Below, piece by piece: positions 8,772-16,094 of a stretch of DNA of 45,528 nt. How positions within the stretch are numbered: the stretch's first letter is position 1; the number at the start of each line of letters is the position of its first letter. The notes beneath the pieces are model-generated. The model did no database searches. It was given only the letters and a program-made list of their open reading frames with translations, and had not been told where the DNA came from. The stretch comes from Xenococcus sp. MO_188.B8 (GTDB lineage: Bacteria; Cyanobacteriota; Cyanobacteriia; Cyanobacteriales; Xenococcaceae). The stretch is from the NCBI GenBank assembly GCA_030065615.1, contig JASJDR010000023.1, forward strand, positions 1 to 45,528, given 5' to 3'. A program made the translations under genes and the position numbers.

Positions 8772-8990
8772 TTAACCTAAGATCTGCCTAACCTGTGCTA
8801 AGGCTTCTTCTCCAGGAATAGGCTTAACTAATCCATTGCAAATCTCATTTCGTCGCTTTTTTGCCTCTACTAGCCATTCGGACTGAATAGATTCATCCAC
8901 CTCAAGGCTATCTAATAACTTTTCTACAAGCTGAAGTCTAAGATCTTTGGGTAAAGACAAGGCTTCTTGGGTTAGTTGCTCGATAGACAT
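8772..8990 (-). CDS. Orphan addiction-module antitoxin (TIGR02574-like)
   Basis: 72 residues, with the pattern of the 'putative addiction module component' family: MSIEQLTQEALSLPKDLRLQ, LVEKLLDSL, then SEWLVEAKKRRNEI and PGEEALAQVRQIL. Such proteins normally precede a RelE-like toxin of about 100 residues. Only about 75 bp separate its stop from the next antitoxin, so no cognate toxin is adjacent. It may be a solitary remnant or may now share the downstream RelE/ParE toxin; both are inferences. Confidence 0.8.
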   Translation of the reverse strand: MSIEQLTQEALSLPKDLRLQLVEKLLDSLEVDESIQSEWLVEAKKRRNEICNGLVKPIPGEEALAQVRQILG

Positions 8991-9111
8991 AACAATATCT
9001 GTGCAGAGGTTGATTTAGGTAAAGGTTACAGTGACTTTCTTACATTATATGAGGCTTGAGATAGGTAGTTTGATAACATTCCGTAATGCGTTACGCTGTA
9101 GCTAACACATC

Positions 9112-9525
9112 CTACAAGCTCGACGATCGCTGTTCTTCATAATCCATGAACTCTGAAGGAGATAGGATATCAATCGCGTCAAATTTTTTTAAGGTTAGTA
9201 AGTCTTTGTCCCCAGTAACAATACAAGCTGCCTTTCCTGTAATGGCTGTTCCCAGAACCTTATCATCATCAGGATCTCGACAGATATTTTTCTCTAAAGG
9301 AGCAACTTCAACAACTTGCATCCTCGATCTCAACAGAGTTTCAACAGCAGTAGCATCTTCATCAGAGTATTTAAATTTTTTCGTCAACTTTTCTCTCAAT
9401 TCGTTAAGAATAAACTCTGAAGTAATACAAGAATGTATACTCAGGCATCGCTCTACAAGGGTATGACAGGAGCCTTGAGATATGAAGGCAGCAATCAGAA
9501 CATTGGTATCAAGAACAAGATTCAT
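9112..9525 (-). CDS. PIN-domain toxin (RNase)
   Basis: 137 residues with the complete acidic set of PIN RNases: Asp6 (LVLDTNVLIAA), Glu in FILNELREKL (about 41), Asp in CRDPDDDKVLGTA (about 85-88) and Asp in IVTGDKDLLTL (about 105-107). This matches the TA-associated PIN subfamily called TIGR00305, which cleaves RNA in a metal-dependent way. Its ATG overlaps the stop of the ribbon-helix-helix antitoxin by four bases. It appears intact. Confidence 0.9.
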   Translation of the reverse strand: MNLVLDTNVLIAAFISQGSCHTLVERCLSIHSCITSEFILNELREKLTKKFKYSDEDATAVETLLRSRMQVVEVAPLEKNICRDPDDDKVLGTAITGKAACIVTGDKDLLTLKKFDAIDILSPSEFMDYEEQRSSSL

Positions 9526-9734
9526 GAGACTTGTTCGAAGATCTCTTCATCCGTGTAAGTGGTTTGTGCTTTCTGAAGCATGTGGGAACGTAATGCTCTA
9601 AATTTGCGGATAAACAAATAGTCTTCTAAGGCTTCTCGTACCAGGTTATCTAGAGGAATACCTTCTGTTTGAGTAATGTTGTCTAGAGTTTCCTTAATCT
9701 CTGATGTTATGGTGATGGTTAGGGTTTCTTCCAT
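9522..9734 (-). CDS. Ribbon-helix-helix antitoxin of the PIN pair
   Basis: 70 residues. The opening strand TLTITITSEIKETLDNITQ and the helix PLDNLVREALEDYLFIRKF fit a CopG/RHH antitoxin that dimerises on DNA. The remaining C-terminus (QKAQTTYTDEEIFEQVS) would contact the toxin. The stop overlaps the PIN toxin start (ATGA). Upstream is AT-rich sequence and then repeat copy C, so the promoter must lie between 9735 and 9780. Confidence 0.85.
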   Translation of the reverse strand: MEETLTITITSEIKETLDNITQTEGIPLDNLVREALEDYLFIRKFRALRSHMLQKAQTTYTDEEIFEQVS

Positions 9735-9780
9735 GTCAAAGGATTACTACACTATATTTTCAATAATATCCTCATATTAT

Positions 9781-9852
9781 GATCGCAATAGCAATTAAAT
9801 AAATCTTTTTTTGCGTGATCGCTAACTTAACCTACAAAATCGGCGATCACAC
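9781..9852. repeat. Dispersed island repeat, copy C
   Basis: An intact copy close to copy B: GATCGCAATAGCAATTAAAT, AAATC-T7-GCGTGATCGCTAA, a variable middle, then CGGCGATCACACT. It lies in the divergent gap between the PIN/RHH and HicBA modules. Confidence 0.8.
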
Positions 9853-9911
9853 TTAATTTTTAACTCAACTATAACTGCTAAAATGAATTAAAAATCAAAA
9901 TAAGATGGTTG

Positions 9912-10169
9912 ATGCAAAATATTTATAAATTACCACTAGTTTTAGAACCTCAACCAGAAGGTGGTTATACAGTAACTTGTCCTTTGTTACCTAATTTAAT
10001 TACGGAAGCTGATACTTTAGACGAAGTAATTCCTAATGTTTCTGATGCTTTAGCTGCATTAATAGAAACTTATGAAGATTTGAACCAACCTTTGCCTTCT
10101 ATTTTGCAATCCTATCCTCAAAACACTGTTATTTGGAGTGAAAGTTTAATTCCTGTAGCATCAGACTGA
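9912..10169 (+). CDS. HicB-family antitoxin
   Basis: About 85 residues with a HicB partial RNase H-like fold: LPLVLEPQPEGGYTVTCPLL, then PNLITEADTLDEVIPNVSDA and LAALIETYEDLNQPLP. No C-terminal DNA-binding domain is present, as in many short HicB proteins. The ATG at 9912 is chosen over the preceding TTG. It is followed directly by hicA; the stop TGA overlaps the likely toxin start. HicB binds and blocks HicA and often autoregulates. Confidence 0.87.
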   Translation: MQNIYKLPLVLEPQPEGGYTVTCPLLPNLITEADTLDEVIPNVSDALAALIETYEDLNQPLPSILQSYPQNTVIWSESLIPVASD

Positions 10170-10393
10170 AGTATCGAGAAATAGCCAAAAGGCTCAAAAA
10201 AATGGGTTGTGAGGAACTCCCAAGACGTGGAGGTGGTTCTCATCGCAAATGGTATAACTCTAAAACAAATAGCATTGTGCCAATTCCTGATTGGGGAAGT
10301 AAAGATTTGAAAATTGGTACATTACGCCAAATTATACAAAGCTGTATACGGCAGTCTCAACTATGCGATGGGGTTTTTCTTCATCTAAAATAA
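10166..10393 (+). CDS. HicA-family mRNA interferase, probable CTG start
   Basis: The HicA core is clear: KYREIAKRLKKMGCEEL, then the catalytic-loop motif GGGSHRKWYN and WGSKDLKIGTLRQII. The first ATG (10202) lies inside the first helix and would remove residues LKYREIAKRLKK. The frame upstream begins at CTG (10166-10168), forming a CTGA overlap with the hicB stop where ATGA would be usual. Either CTG is the start or the start codon has mutated. The last 20 residues (QSCIRQSQLCDGVFLHLK) do not look like a normal HicA end and overlap the convergent neighbour, so the gene may be partly eroded. The catalytic His is retained. Confidence 0.7.
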   Translation: MKYREIAKRLKKMGCEELPRRGGGSHRKWYNSKTNSIVPIPDWGSKDLKIGTLRQIIQSCIRQSQLCDGVFLHLK

Positions 10394-10553
10394 GCTGCTG
10401 CAAATGCTCCACAGTTGAGGTAGAGAAAAATTGTTCTCCAGTTTCCTCATTCACACGAGCAGGAACATTCTCAACTAAGAAAAACTTTACATTTACTTCA
10501 AGGGTATAAGTTACTCGCTTTTCTACCAATGTTTCTTGCCAGTCATTCGTCAT
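10332..10553 (-). CDS. YgiT/MqsA-N-like antitoxin lacking zinc ligands
   Basis: 73 residues. The segment KRVTYTLEVNVKFFLVENVP, then ARVNEETGEQFFSTSTVEHL and KPHRIVETAVYSF, follows the cyanobacterial YgiT-type zinc-finger family that accompanies DUF4258 toxins. The CxxC pairs of that family are absent: there is no Cys at all, the N-terminus is MTNDWQETLVEK, and Asn replaces the usual Cys in ARVNEETG. Its 3' end overlaps hicA on the opposite strand by 62 bp. No DUF4258 toxin is adjacent, so it is an orphan or has changed role. Confidence 0.65.
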   Translation of the reverse strand: MTNDWQETLVEKRVTYTLEVNVKFFLVENVPARVNEETGEQFFSTSTVEHLQQLILDEEKPHRIVETAVYSFV

Positions 10554-10579
10554 AGTTTTTGTTTCTCCTTACTTTGAAA

Positions 10580-10655
10580 TCCTTTTCTCTTATATCTTCA
10601 CGACGCTCAAAATAATAAGCCATCGCTGCATAGACTTGAGCCAAAGTTAATTCAA
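10580..10655 (-). pseudogene. Relic of a second DUF433 antitoxin gene
   Basis: This stretch is nearly identical to 7650-7722 inside the intact DUF433 gene. It encodes, with a small disruption, the segment around ELTLAQVYAAMAYYFERREDI. There is no start, and both ends of the gene are missing. It indicates a second DUF433 module that was mostly deleted, or a copied fragment, between the YgiT-like and DUF2283 genes. Confidence 0.85.
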
Positions 10656-10661
10656 AAATTT

Positions 10662-10889
10662 TCACCGTTTACTGGCATGTAAAATAGTCAGACCAACTAT
10701 CGATTCACCCTCATAACGGATGATTACATCATCATCTGTTAGTTCACTGTCTGTGGCGTGACTCGGTTTTTTGAAGTTGATATAAAGTACGTCAGCTTCG
10801 GAGTCATAAGATGACCACAGATAGCCTTGTGGAGATTGTTTTACCGTTGGAATCAATTTAAGATAATCTTGAACTACTATTTCGGCCAT
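10662..10889 (-). CDS. DUF2283 protein, probable antitoxin
   Basis: 75 residues. The DUF2283 core is visible: SYDSEADVLYINFKKPSHAT, DDDVIIRYEGESIVGLTILH. These small beta-rich proteins are commonly encoded next to a toxin-like partner. Here the start overlaps the end of the upstream 101-residue gene by 13 bases, so the two are translated from one mRNA, with the presumed toxin first. The role as antitoxin is inferred from context. Confidence 0.8.
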   Translation of the reverse strand: MAEIVVQDYLKLIPTVKQSPQGYLWSSYDSEADVLYINFKKPSHATDSELTDDDVIIRYEGESIVGLTILHASKR

Positions 10890-11182
10890 ACTTGTTTCCT
10901 TCTATTAAGGTATTGTTCTCGACGTGTTAAAAACGCTGTAATTATAAAACCATCACCAACTAATTCACGGTATACTACAACCAGAAATTTATTTTTTTCA
11001 ATTTCTCTGACAGCGAGTAGTTCTCCATCTCCACCTTCGAGAATTTTTGATGGATTTACGACGGTTTCTAACGTTTCTAAACGCATTCCTGCTAATTCAC
11101 AATGTTCTTCTGTGATGTGCGCCCATCTTTCATCTGTTAAACGGATAGAAATTCCATTTTTAGATTGAACAGTTTCAAGCAT
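10877..11182 (-). CDS. Putative BECR-fold RNase-like toxin, partner of DUF2283
   Basis: 101 residues. RLTDERWAHITEEHCELAGM resembles the W-x-H-I-x-x-x-H-P-E motif of barnase/EndoU/RelE-like (BECR) proteins, with both His present but Pro replaced by Cys. It continues with NPSKILEGGDGELLAVREI, a strand FLVVVYRE and DGFIITAFLTRR, a typical small-toxin beta sheet. It is first in a two-gene operon with the DUF2283 gene. Toxicity is inferred from gene order and fold resemblance only; an alternative is another uncharacterised small nuclease-like family. Confidence 0.62.
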   Translation of the reverse strand: MLETVQSKNGISIRLTDERWAHITEEHCELAGMRLETLETVVNPSKILEGGDGELLAVREIEKNKFLVVVYRELVGDGFIITAFLTRREQYLNRRKQVWPK

Positions 11183-11320
11183 ATTGAATTGATACGAGAA
11201 AAACGCTCTTACCTAAGCAGATAAAGACCTGTCACTTTGACAGAAACGTTTGGGAATAGTTGTAAGTTTAACTATAATAATATACGGAAAGTTTCTGGCG
11301 CTAATTCCATAGAAAAAATG

Positions 11321-11350
11321 GATCGCAATAGTAATTCAATAAATCATTTA
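11321..11350. repeat. Dispersed island repeat, partial copy D
   Basis: Only the left end is present: GATCGCAATAGTAATTCAAT, then AAATCATTTA. It abuts the end of the TIR-like pseudogene. The remainder of the 11183-11357 gap is AT-rich without a credible gene. Confidence 0.6.
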
Positions 11351-11357
11351 GATAGAT

Positions 11358-12166
11358 TTATAAATCCTCTTTGTCATAGTCTTGATCTAACTGATCAGGA
11401 CCATCATCTTTCGGATATTGCTTGAAAACCAATCTCGTTGCGTTAGTATTTAATTTAATGGGAAAGTCATCGTGGTTATTGTGTTTTAATTTTAGAATAA
11501 GACCTTCAGAATCTCCTACATCTCGACTACCTGACTCTTTCCAGCCTGCCCATTGAATTGCAAAATCTATCTTGTTAGAGCGATCTGTCTTCTCTAGTAC
11601 TATGTAAATATCACCTGGCGTTGGAGGAGGAGTATATGTATATCGAGTTAAAGTAGTCGCCCTTACCGTTCTTTGTTCTGTTTCTAAATTTGTAGCTTCT
11701 GCTTTTTTATGGTCGTCAGTTCTTCCTAAAGTTGTAATTGTTTCGATTATTCTTGTAGATGCTACTGATAAAGCGGCTTTCATATTTTGATCATCGCGTT
11801 TAGAGTAATATGTTGCGTTAATTCCAGCTAAATCCGATGGAATTTTGACGTTTTTTTCAGAGACAAAGAATGTTCGTTTCCGACCCAATTTCCCCATGAA
11901 TAAACCAAGTTCAAATAGAACATTGTCTCGTGGTGATGAATGGCTTTCGTTTCGACTTTCACATCATCGGCAGAAAGCACCAAAATAGCGAAATCAAATT
12001 TATTCACAATATCCAGAAGATATTCAAGTGTGCTAATTCCCAAATCCCACGCTTCATTCCGCCAAAGTGTAATAATAGCATCATCATGAAGGTTAATTTC
12101 GATTGCACGAGCAACCTTAAGCCCCTCTTTTGAAGATCCGATAAATATTGATGGCTTGTTAGGCAT
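11358..12166 (-). pseudogene. TIR-like nucleotide-binding protein, single frameshift
   Basis: Two overlapping frames together encode one protein of about 268 residues. The first frame has the N-terminus of the PF10137-type TIR-like domain: KPSIFIGSSKEGLKVARAIE, TLEYLLDIVNKFDFAILVLS, ADDV. The family's next block (ESR..SPRDNVLFELGLFMGKLG) is encoded one frame over and leads into GRKRTFFVSEKNVKIPSDLA. The change is a one-base loss near 11957-11963, around SADDV. The C-terminal about 130 residues, from RYTYTPPPTPGDIYIVLEK onward, are not recognised and look beta-rich. TIR-like proteins of this family act in CBASS/Pycsar-type antiphage systems by depleting NAD; here no cyclase is adjacent. Either the gene is dead, or the sequence contains an error. 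Confidence 0.8.
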
Positions 12167-12345
12167 ATGTTCTTAGATCCTTCTTTAAAATCCATCCTAT
12201 AGTATGGCTTTAACAAAACTGCAATGTAAAGTGGAGCCTAACTTAAGTCTAACTACCATAATAAATATCTGAATTTTTATTTTTCAAAAATTTATGAATG
12301 GAGATCTCATTTACGCCTACTTCCATTAGACTTAATACAAGAAGT

Positions 12346-13566
12346 TTAATGATTATTGTTAGTAAATAATTTAAAATAAATAGATTGACAAAATTCCTTG
12401 ATCGGAAAAGCTAAAAAAGTTAGAGGATTAATCGTCACAATAATATTACGAAAATCTCTTTTCGCCAAAGTCACAATTTGCTTCGCTACCCAATCTGCCG
12501 ACATGACTCCAATTGGATTCAGATTACTTTTAAAAGGCCCCAAGATTAACTTCCGAACAATACAAGGAGCATCCAAGCGACGCAACGTAACTAAATCTCC
12601 CAGAGTTCTCTTACTTAATTCATAAAGAGGACTAAATGCCGGATTAACTTCTGCTTCTGAAGTATTAACCCAAACTTCTTTGGTAACAACATCTTTATTA
12701 GTTAGTACAGTATTAAAGAATAATTCCATTAATCGCAAGCTAGAAAAAGCATTAACTTCATAGGATTTAGAGATCGCACTATCACTCCTCTCTTGATGAA
12801 CATTAATACCGTGATTGAGAATTAAAATATCAATTTTTTCTAATTCTTTCGCTAAAGCCTCTTCTTGATTTATCGACCAGGTTACAGTTTTTACGGGCAC
12901 AACTTCGCCATTAATATCTAAAGTAATTTCTTGATTACTAGAGGTGAAAGCCGTTACCTTGGCTCCTGCTAAAGCTAATTGTTTTAATAATGCTTTGCCT
13001 AAAGTTCCTGATGCGCCAGTAACCGCAATTTTTTTTCCTTTAAGTGATAATGCCGTACCCATTAGTTTATCGACTAGAGTGATTGTGCCACAAAAATAAG
13101 CATTCTGGTTATCGAAGTGATGTCGCCAATGATAAGGGCGATTGACAAATAAATTAGCGGGTATCGCTTTAAAATCTCCAGAGCGATGGGTAATATCGGT
13201 TAATTCATCGATTCCAGGAACTCCTAAGCCTCTAGCGATCGCGCCCAACAAAAATACGATAGTATAAACTGAACCTGCACTAGCTAGCCAAGGTAAAGGT
13301 AAATTATTGCCATAACTAATACCCAAAGGCAAGAAACTCAGCGATAACATGACTAATGCTTCTGGAACATCATTGTACCAATGGGCCTGACGATAGATCT
13401 CGTCACTAACTGGCGTTAAATCGGGACGAAATACTTTATGATGCCAAATATGAAGCCGATAAAGAGGCGGCACCACATGGGCTAGAGCATGATAACAGTC
13501 TCGCACCAACTCTACCCAGAGTATAGAGCCTAATAATAGCGCAAAAATTACATAAAAGTTAGTCAT
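12346..13566 (-). CDS. Bifunctional sterol desaturase/short-chain dehydrogenase
   Basis: 406 residues, a fusion typical of cyanobacteria. Residues 1-170 are membrane-embedded with the His clusters of di-iron desaturases/hydroxylases: HALAH (26-30), HIWHH (39-43), His127 and HWRHH (146-150). Residues 176-400 are an SDR domain with the nucleotide motif GASGTLG (184-190), NHGIN and the YxxxK pair in SPLYELSKR. The substrate is unknown; lipid or carotenoid-like molecules are plausible for the fold. The ATG is at 13564-13566, divergent from mgdA with a 233-bp gap. Confidence 0.88.
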   Translation of the reverse strand: MTNFYVIFALLLGSILWVELVRDCYHALAHVVPPLYRLHIWHHKVFRPDLTPVSDEIYRQAHWYNDVPEALVMLSLSFLPLGISYGNNLPLPWLASAGSVYTIVFLLGAIARGLGVPGIDELTDITHRSGDFKAIPANLFVNRPYHWRHHFDNQNAYFCGTITLVDKLMGTALSLKGKKIAVTGASGTLGKALLKQLALAGAKVTAFTSSNQEITLDINGEVVPVKTVTWSINQEEALAKELEKIDILILNHGINVHQERSDSAISKSYEVNAFSSLRLMELFFNTVLTNKDVVTKEVWVNTSEAEVNPAFSPLYELSKRTLGDLVTLRRLDAPCIVRKLILGPFKSNLNPIGVMSADWVAKQIVTLAKRDFRNIIVTINPLTFLAFPIKEFCQSIYFKLFTNNNH

Positions 13567-13799
13567 AATTCAAATTACTTAATTAATAATTCACTCAAGT
13601 TTAAATTATCGAAAAATTAGCTATTACTGATTAATTTAACCAAAAACACTATGTTCAACCTATTGATAAGGAAAATCAATGGCCAAAGACCTCTAAATTA
13701 CTTTAGAATTAGTTAACAAAGTTAACAATTAATCAACTTCGATACAATATACAGTATTGAACTGCTAATCACAGATAACTATAGAAAACAAAACTAACT

Positions 13800-15233
13800 A
13801 TGTCAGAGAATTACTGGGAAAAGCAACCAAAAGAGGAAGAATTAGACCCCATTAGTTCTTTTCTAGCAGAATGGACCGATCCAGAAGCTGAGGAAGAGGA
13901 GTTCAGGAGTGACTTTTTCCAGGGATTATCAGGACGTAGAAAAAAATCTGCCCTTATTTTAACGGTAATTTGGAGCGCAGTAATTTTGCTTCATTTACTA
14001 TCCTGGGGTTATGGGCTAGTTATGATCTTGACCGGATTAGTCAGCATTCATCTGCTAAGGATTATCACCAGAACACCAGAACAGTCGCCTCAACCCTTAA
14101 CTGATGAGGAGCTCAACTCTGTCCCAACTGTTTCTTTATTAGTCTCAGCAAAAAATGAAGAAGCTGTTATTGCTAATCTCATCGAAATGTTAGGCAATCT
14201 CGATTATCCTCAAGATAAATACGAAGTATGGGCAATTGATGATCGTAGTAGCGATCGCACTCCCGAAATTTTAGATCAATTAGCCTCACAATATCCCCAA
14301 CTTAAAGTTGTACATCGTTCTGCTGGGGCAACAGGTGGCAAATCAGGGGCCTTAAATCAAATTTTACCCCAAACTAAGGGCGAGATTATTGGCGTATTTG
14401 ATGCCGATGCAGTGGTCGAAAAAGACTTTTTGCGTCGAGTTGTTCCCATGTTCAAGGAAGCTAAAATTGGTGCGGTGCAAGTCAGAAAAGCGATCGCCAA
14501 TTATAACGATAACTTCTGGACTAAAGGACAAGCTGCTGAAATGGCATTAGATAGTTATGTTCAACAACAGCGAATCGCTCTTCAAGGAGTAGGAGAATTA
14601 CGGGGTAATGGTCAATTTGTGCGTCGTGAGGCCTTAAAAAGTTGTGGCGGTTGGAATGAAGAAACTATTACTGATGATCTGGATCTGACCGTTCGTTTAC
14701 ATTTAGACGATTGGAAAATTGGCTTTCTACTCGATGCACCAGTGGAAGAAGAGGGGGTAACATCGGCGATCGCACTTTGGCATCAACGGAATCGTTGGGC
14801 AGAAGGCGGTTACCAAAGATACTTAGATTACTGGCGTTTTATTTTCCGTAGTCCCATTGGTTTTGGCAAACGAATTGATTTACTGTTCTTTGTGCTTTTG
14901 CAATATATTTTGCCGGCGGCCATGATTCCCGACTTTGTGATGATGTTAATGCGCCATCATTTACCAATTCTTGCTCCCTTGAGTACTTTGCTATTTTGTT
15001 TCGGGTTAATCTCAATGTCCCAAGGATTAGCCAGAATCGAGGCAACTAAAGGGCCATTGAATTTCTCAAGTTGGGTCAAGATCACTCGACAAACTATCAG
15101 AGGCATAATTTATATGCTGCATTGGCAAATAGTTATGGCTAGTATCACAGTGCGGATGTCAGTGCGGCCTAAAAAACTTAAATGGGTTAAAACAGTTCAC
15201 GAAGGTGGCGGCAACGAAAGTTACGAATTTTAG
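13800..15233 (+). CDS. mgdA: Beta-monoglucosyldiacylglycerol synthase (GT2)
   Basis: 477 residues, matching the length and motif order of cyanobacterial MgdA (Sll1377 type), which transfers glucose from UDP-glucose to diacylglycerol. This is the first step of galactolipid synthesis for thylakoid membranes. Hydrophobic segments occur near 51-85 and in the C-terminal third, flanking the catalytic domain. The GT2 signatures are present: DDRSSD (147-152), DAD (201-203), TDDLD (291-295) and QRNRW (329-333). The conserved block ATGGKSGALNQ lies at 177-187. Start ATG at 13800. The name rests on recalled similarity over several blocks; a general cellulose-synthase-like GT2 is the fallback. Confidence 0.87.
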   Translation: MSENYWEKQPKEEELDPISSFLAEWTDPEAEEEEFRSDFFQGLSGRRKKSALILTVIWSAVILLHLLSWGYGLVMILTGLVSIHLLRIITRTPEQSPQPLTDEELNSVPTVSLLVSAKNEEAVIANLIEMLGNLDYPQDKYEVWAIDDRSSDRTPEILDQLASQYPQLKVVHRSAGATGGKSGALNQILPQTKGEIIGVFDADAVVEKDFLRRVVPMFKEAKIGAVQVRKAIANYNDNFWTKGQAAEMALDSYVQQQRIALQGVGELRGNGQFVRREALKSCGGWNEETITDDLDLTVRLHLDDWKIGFLLDAPVEEEGVTSAIALWHQRNRWAEGGYQRYLDYWRFIFRSPIGFGKRIDLLFFVLLQYILPAAMIPDFVMMLMRHHLPILAPLSTLLFCFGLISMSQGLARIEATKGPLNFSSWVKITRQTIRGIIYMLHWQIVMASITVRMSVRPKKLKWVKTVHEGGGNESYEF

Positions 15234-15320
15234 TTTTGCTGCGCGAAAGTCAAATCTGTTAACTAATTAAGTAATTCATACTGTACAATCTGAAACTTTC
15301 CGATCACATTCCTAAATTCT

Positions 15321-16082
15321 ATGCTTCCAAAATTACTTGCTTTAGATTTTGATGGTGTCATTTGTGATGGTTTGATTGAATATTTTGTGACAACAAAAAA
15401 GATTTATCACAAAATTTGGCAAACAGATTCCTCAACGATAACTGATGAATTCGCCGAAGCTTTTTCGCAACTTCGTCCTGTGATTGAAACTGGTTGGGAA
15501 ATGCCTGTTTTGTTGCGATCGCTTGTTTTGGGTATCACACCAGACAAGATCTTATCCCAATGGCATTTAATCCGAGAACAAATAGTTACCCAAGAAAATT
15601 TAGACACCAAGTTACTTAGTGAAACTCTGGATAAGACTAGGGATGATTGCATTAATAATAATTTAGATGATTGGTTGAGTTTACATCGTTTTTATCCTGG
15701 AATTTTGGCTCAACTACAACAAATTATTAATTCTGATTGTCATTGCTATATTGTAACAACCAAAGAAGGAAGATTCGTTAAACAATTATTAGAGAAACAA
15801 GGAATCGAATTACCAGCTAATAATATCATTGGTAAAGAATGTAAGCGTCCTAAATATGAAACCTTAAGATTATTAAGAGATACGATTCCTGGATCAGATA
15901 TTAGTGTTTGGTTTATCGAAGATCGCTTAAAAACTTTGGAGTTAGTCAAACAACAAACTGATTTAGCCGAAGTTCAATTATTGCTTGCTGACTGGGGATA
16001 TAATACCGAATTAGAAAGAACCAAAGCACAACAAGATTATCGTATTAAACTAATATCTTTAGCCGAATTTACAATAATTTAA
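15321..16082 (+). CDS. HAD-superfamily hydrolase
   Basis: 253 residues. Motif I is LALDFDGVICDG with nucleophile Asp9 and acid/base Asp11. Motif II/III are suggested by YIVTTKEGRF and the following Lys-rich segment (KECKRPKYETL), and motif IV is FIEDRLKTL. A helical cap of about 120 residues lies between motif I and II (C1-type cap), giving the longer length. Substrate is unknown; phosphoglycolate-type phosphatases share this layout. It lies 87 bp behind mgdA on the same strand and is convergent with nadB, 12 bp away. Confidence 0.85.
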   Translation: MLPKLLALDFDGVICDGLIEYFVTTKKIYHKIWQTDSSTITDEFAEAFSQLRPVIETGWEMPVLLRSLVLGITPDKILSQWHLIREQIVTQENLDTKLLSETLDKTRDDCINNNLDDWLSLHRFYPGILAQLQQIINSDCHCYIVTTKEGRFVKQLLEKQGIELPANNIIGKECKRPKYETLRLLRDTIPGSDISVWFIEDRLKTLELVKQQTDLAEVQLLLADWGYNTELERTKAQQDYRIKLISLAEFTII

Positions 16083-16094
16083 AATTACTAATTG

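Noticed and set aside
11237..11425. Plus-strand frame between the BECR-like gene and the TIR pseudogene
   Set aside because: It overlaps repeat copy D and the antisense of the TIR gene's 3' end; no family resemblance.
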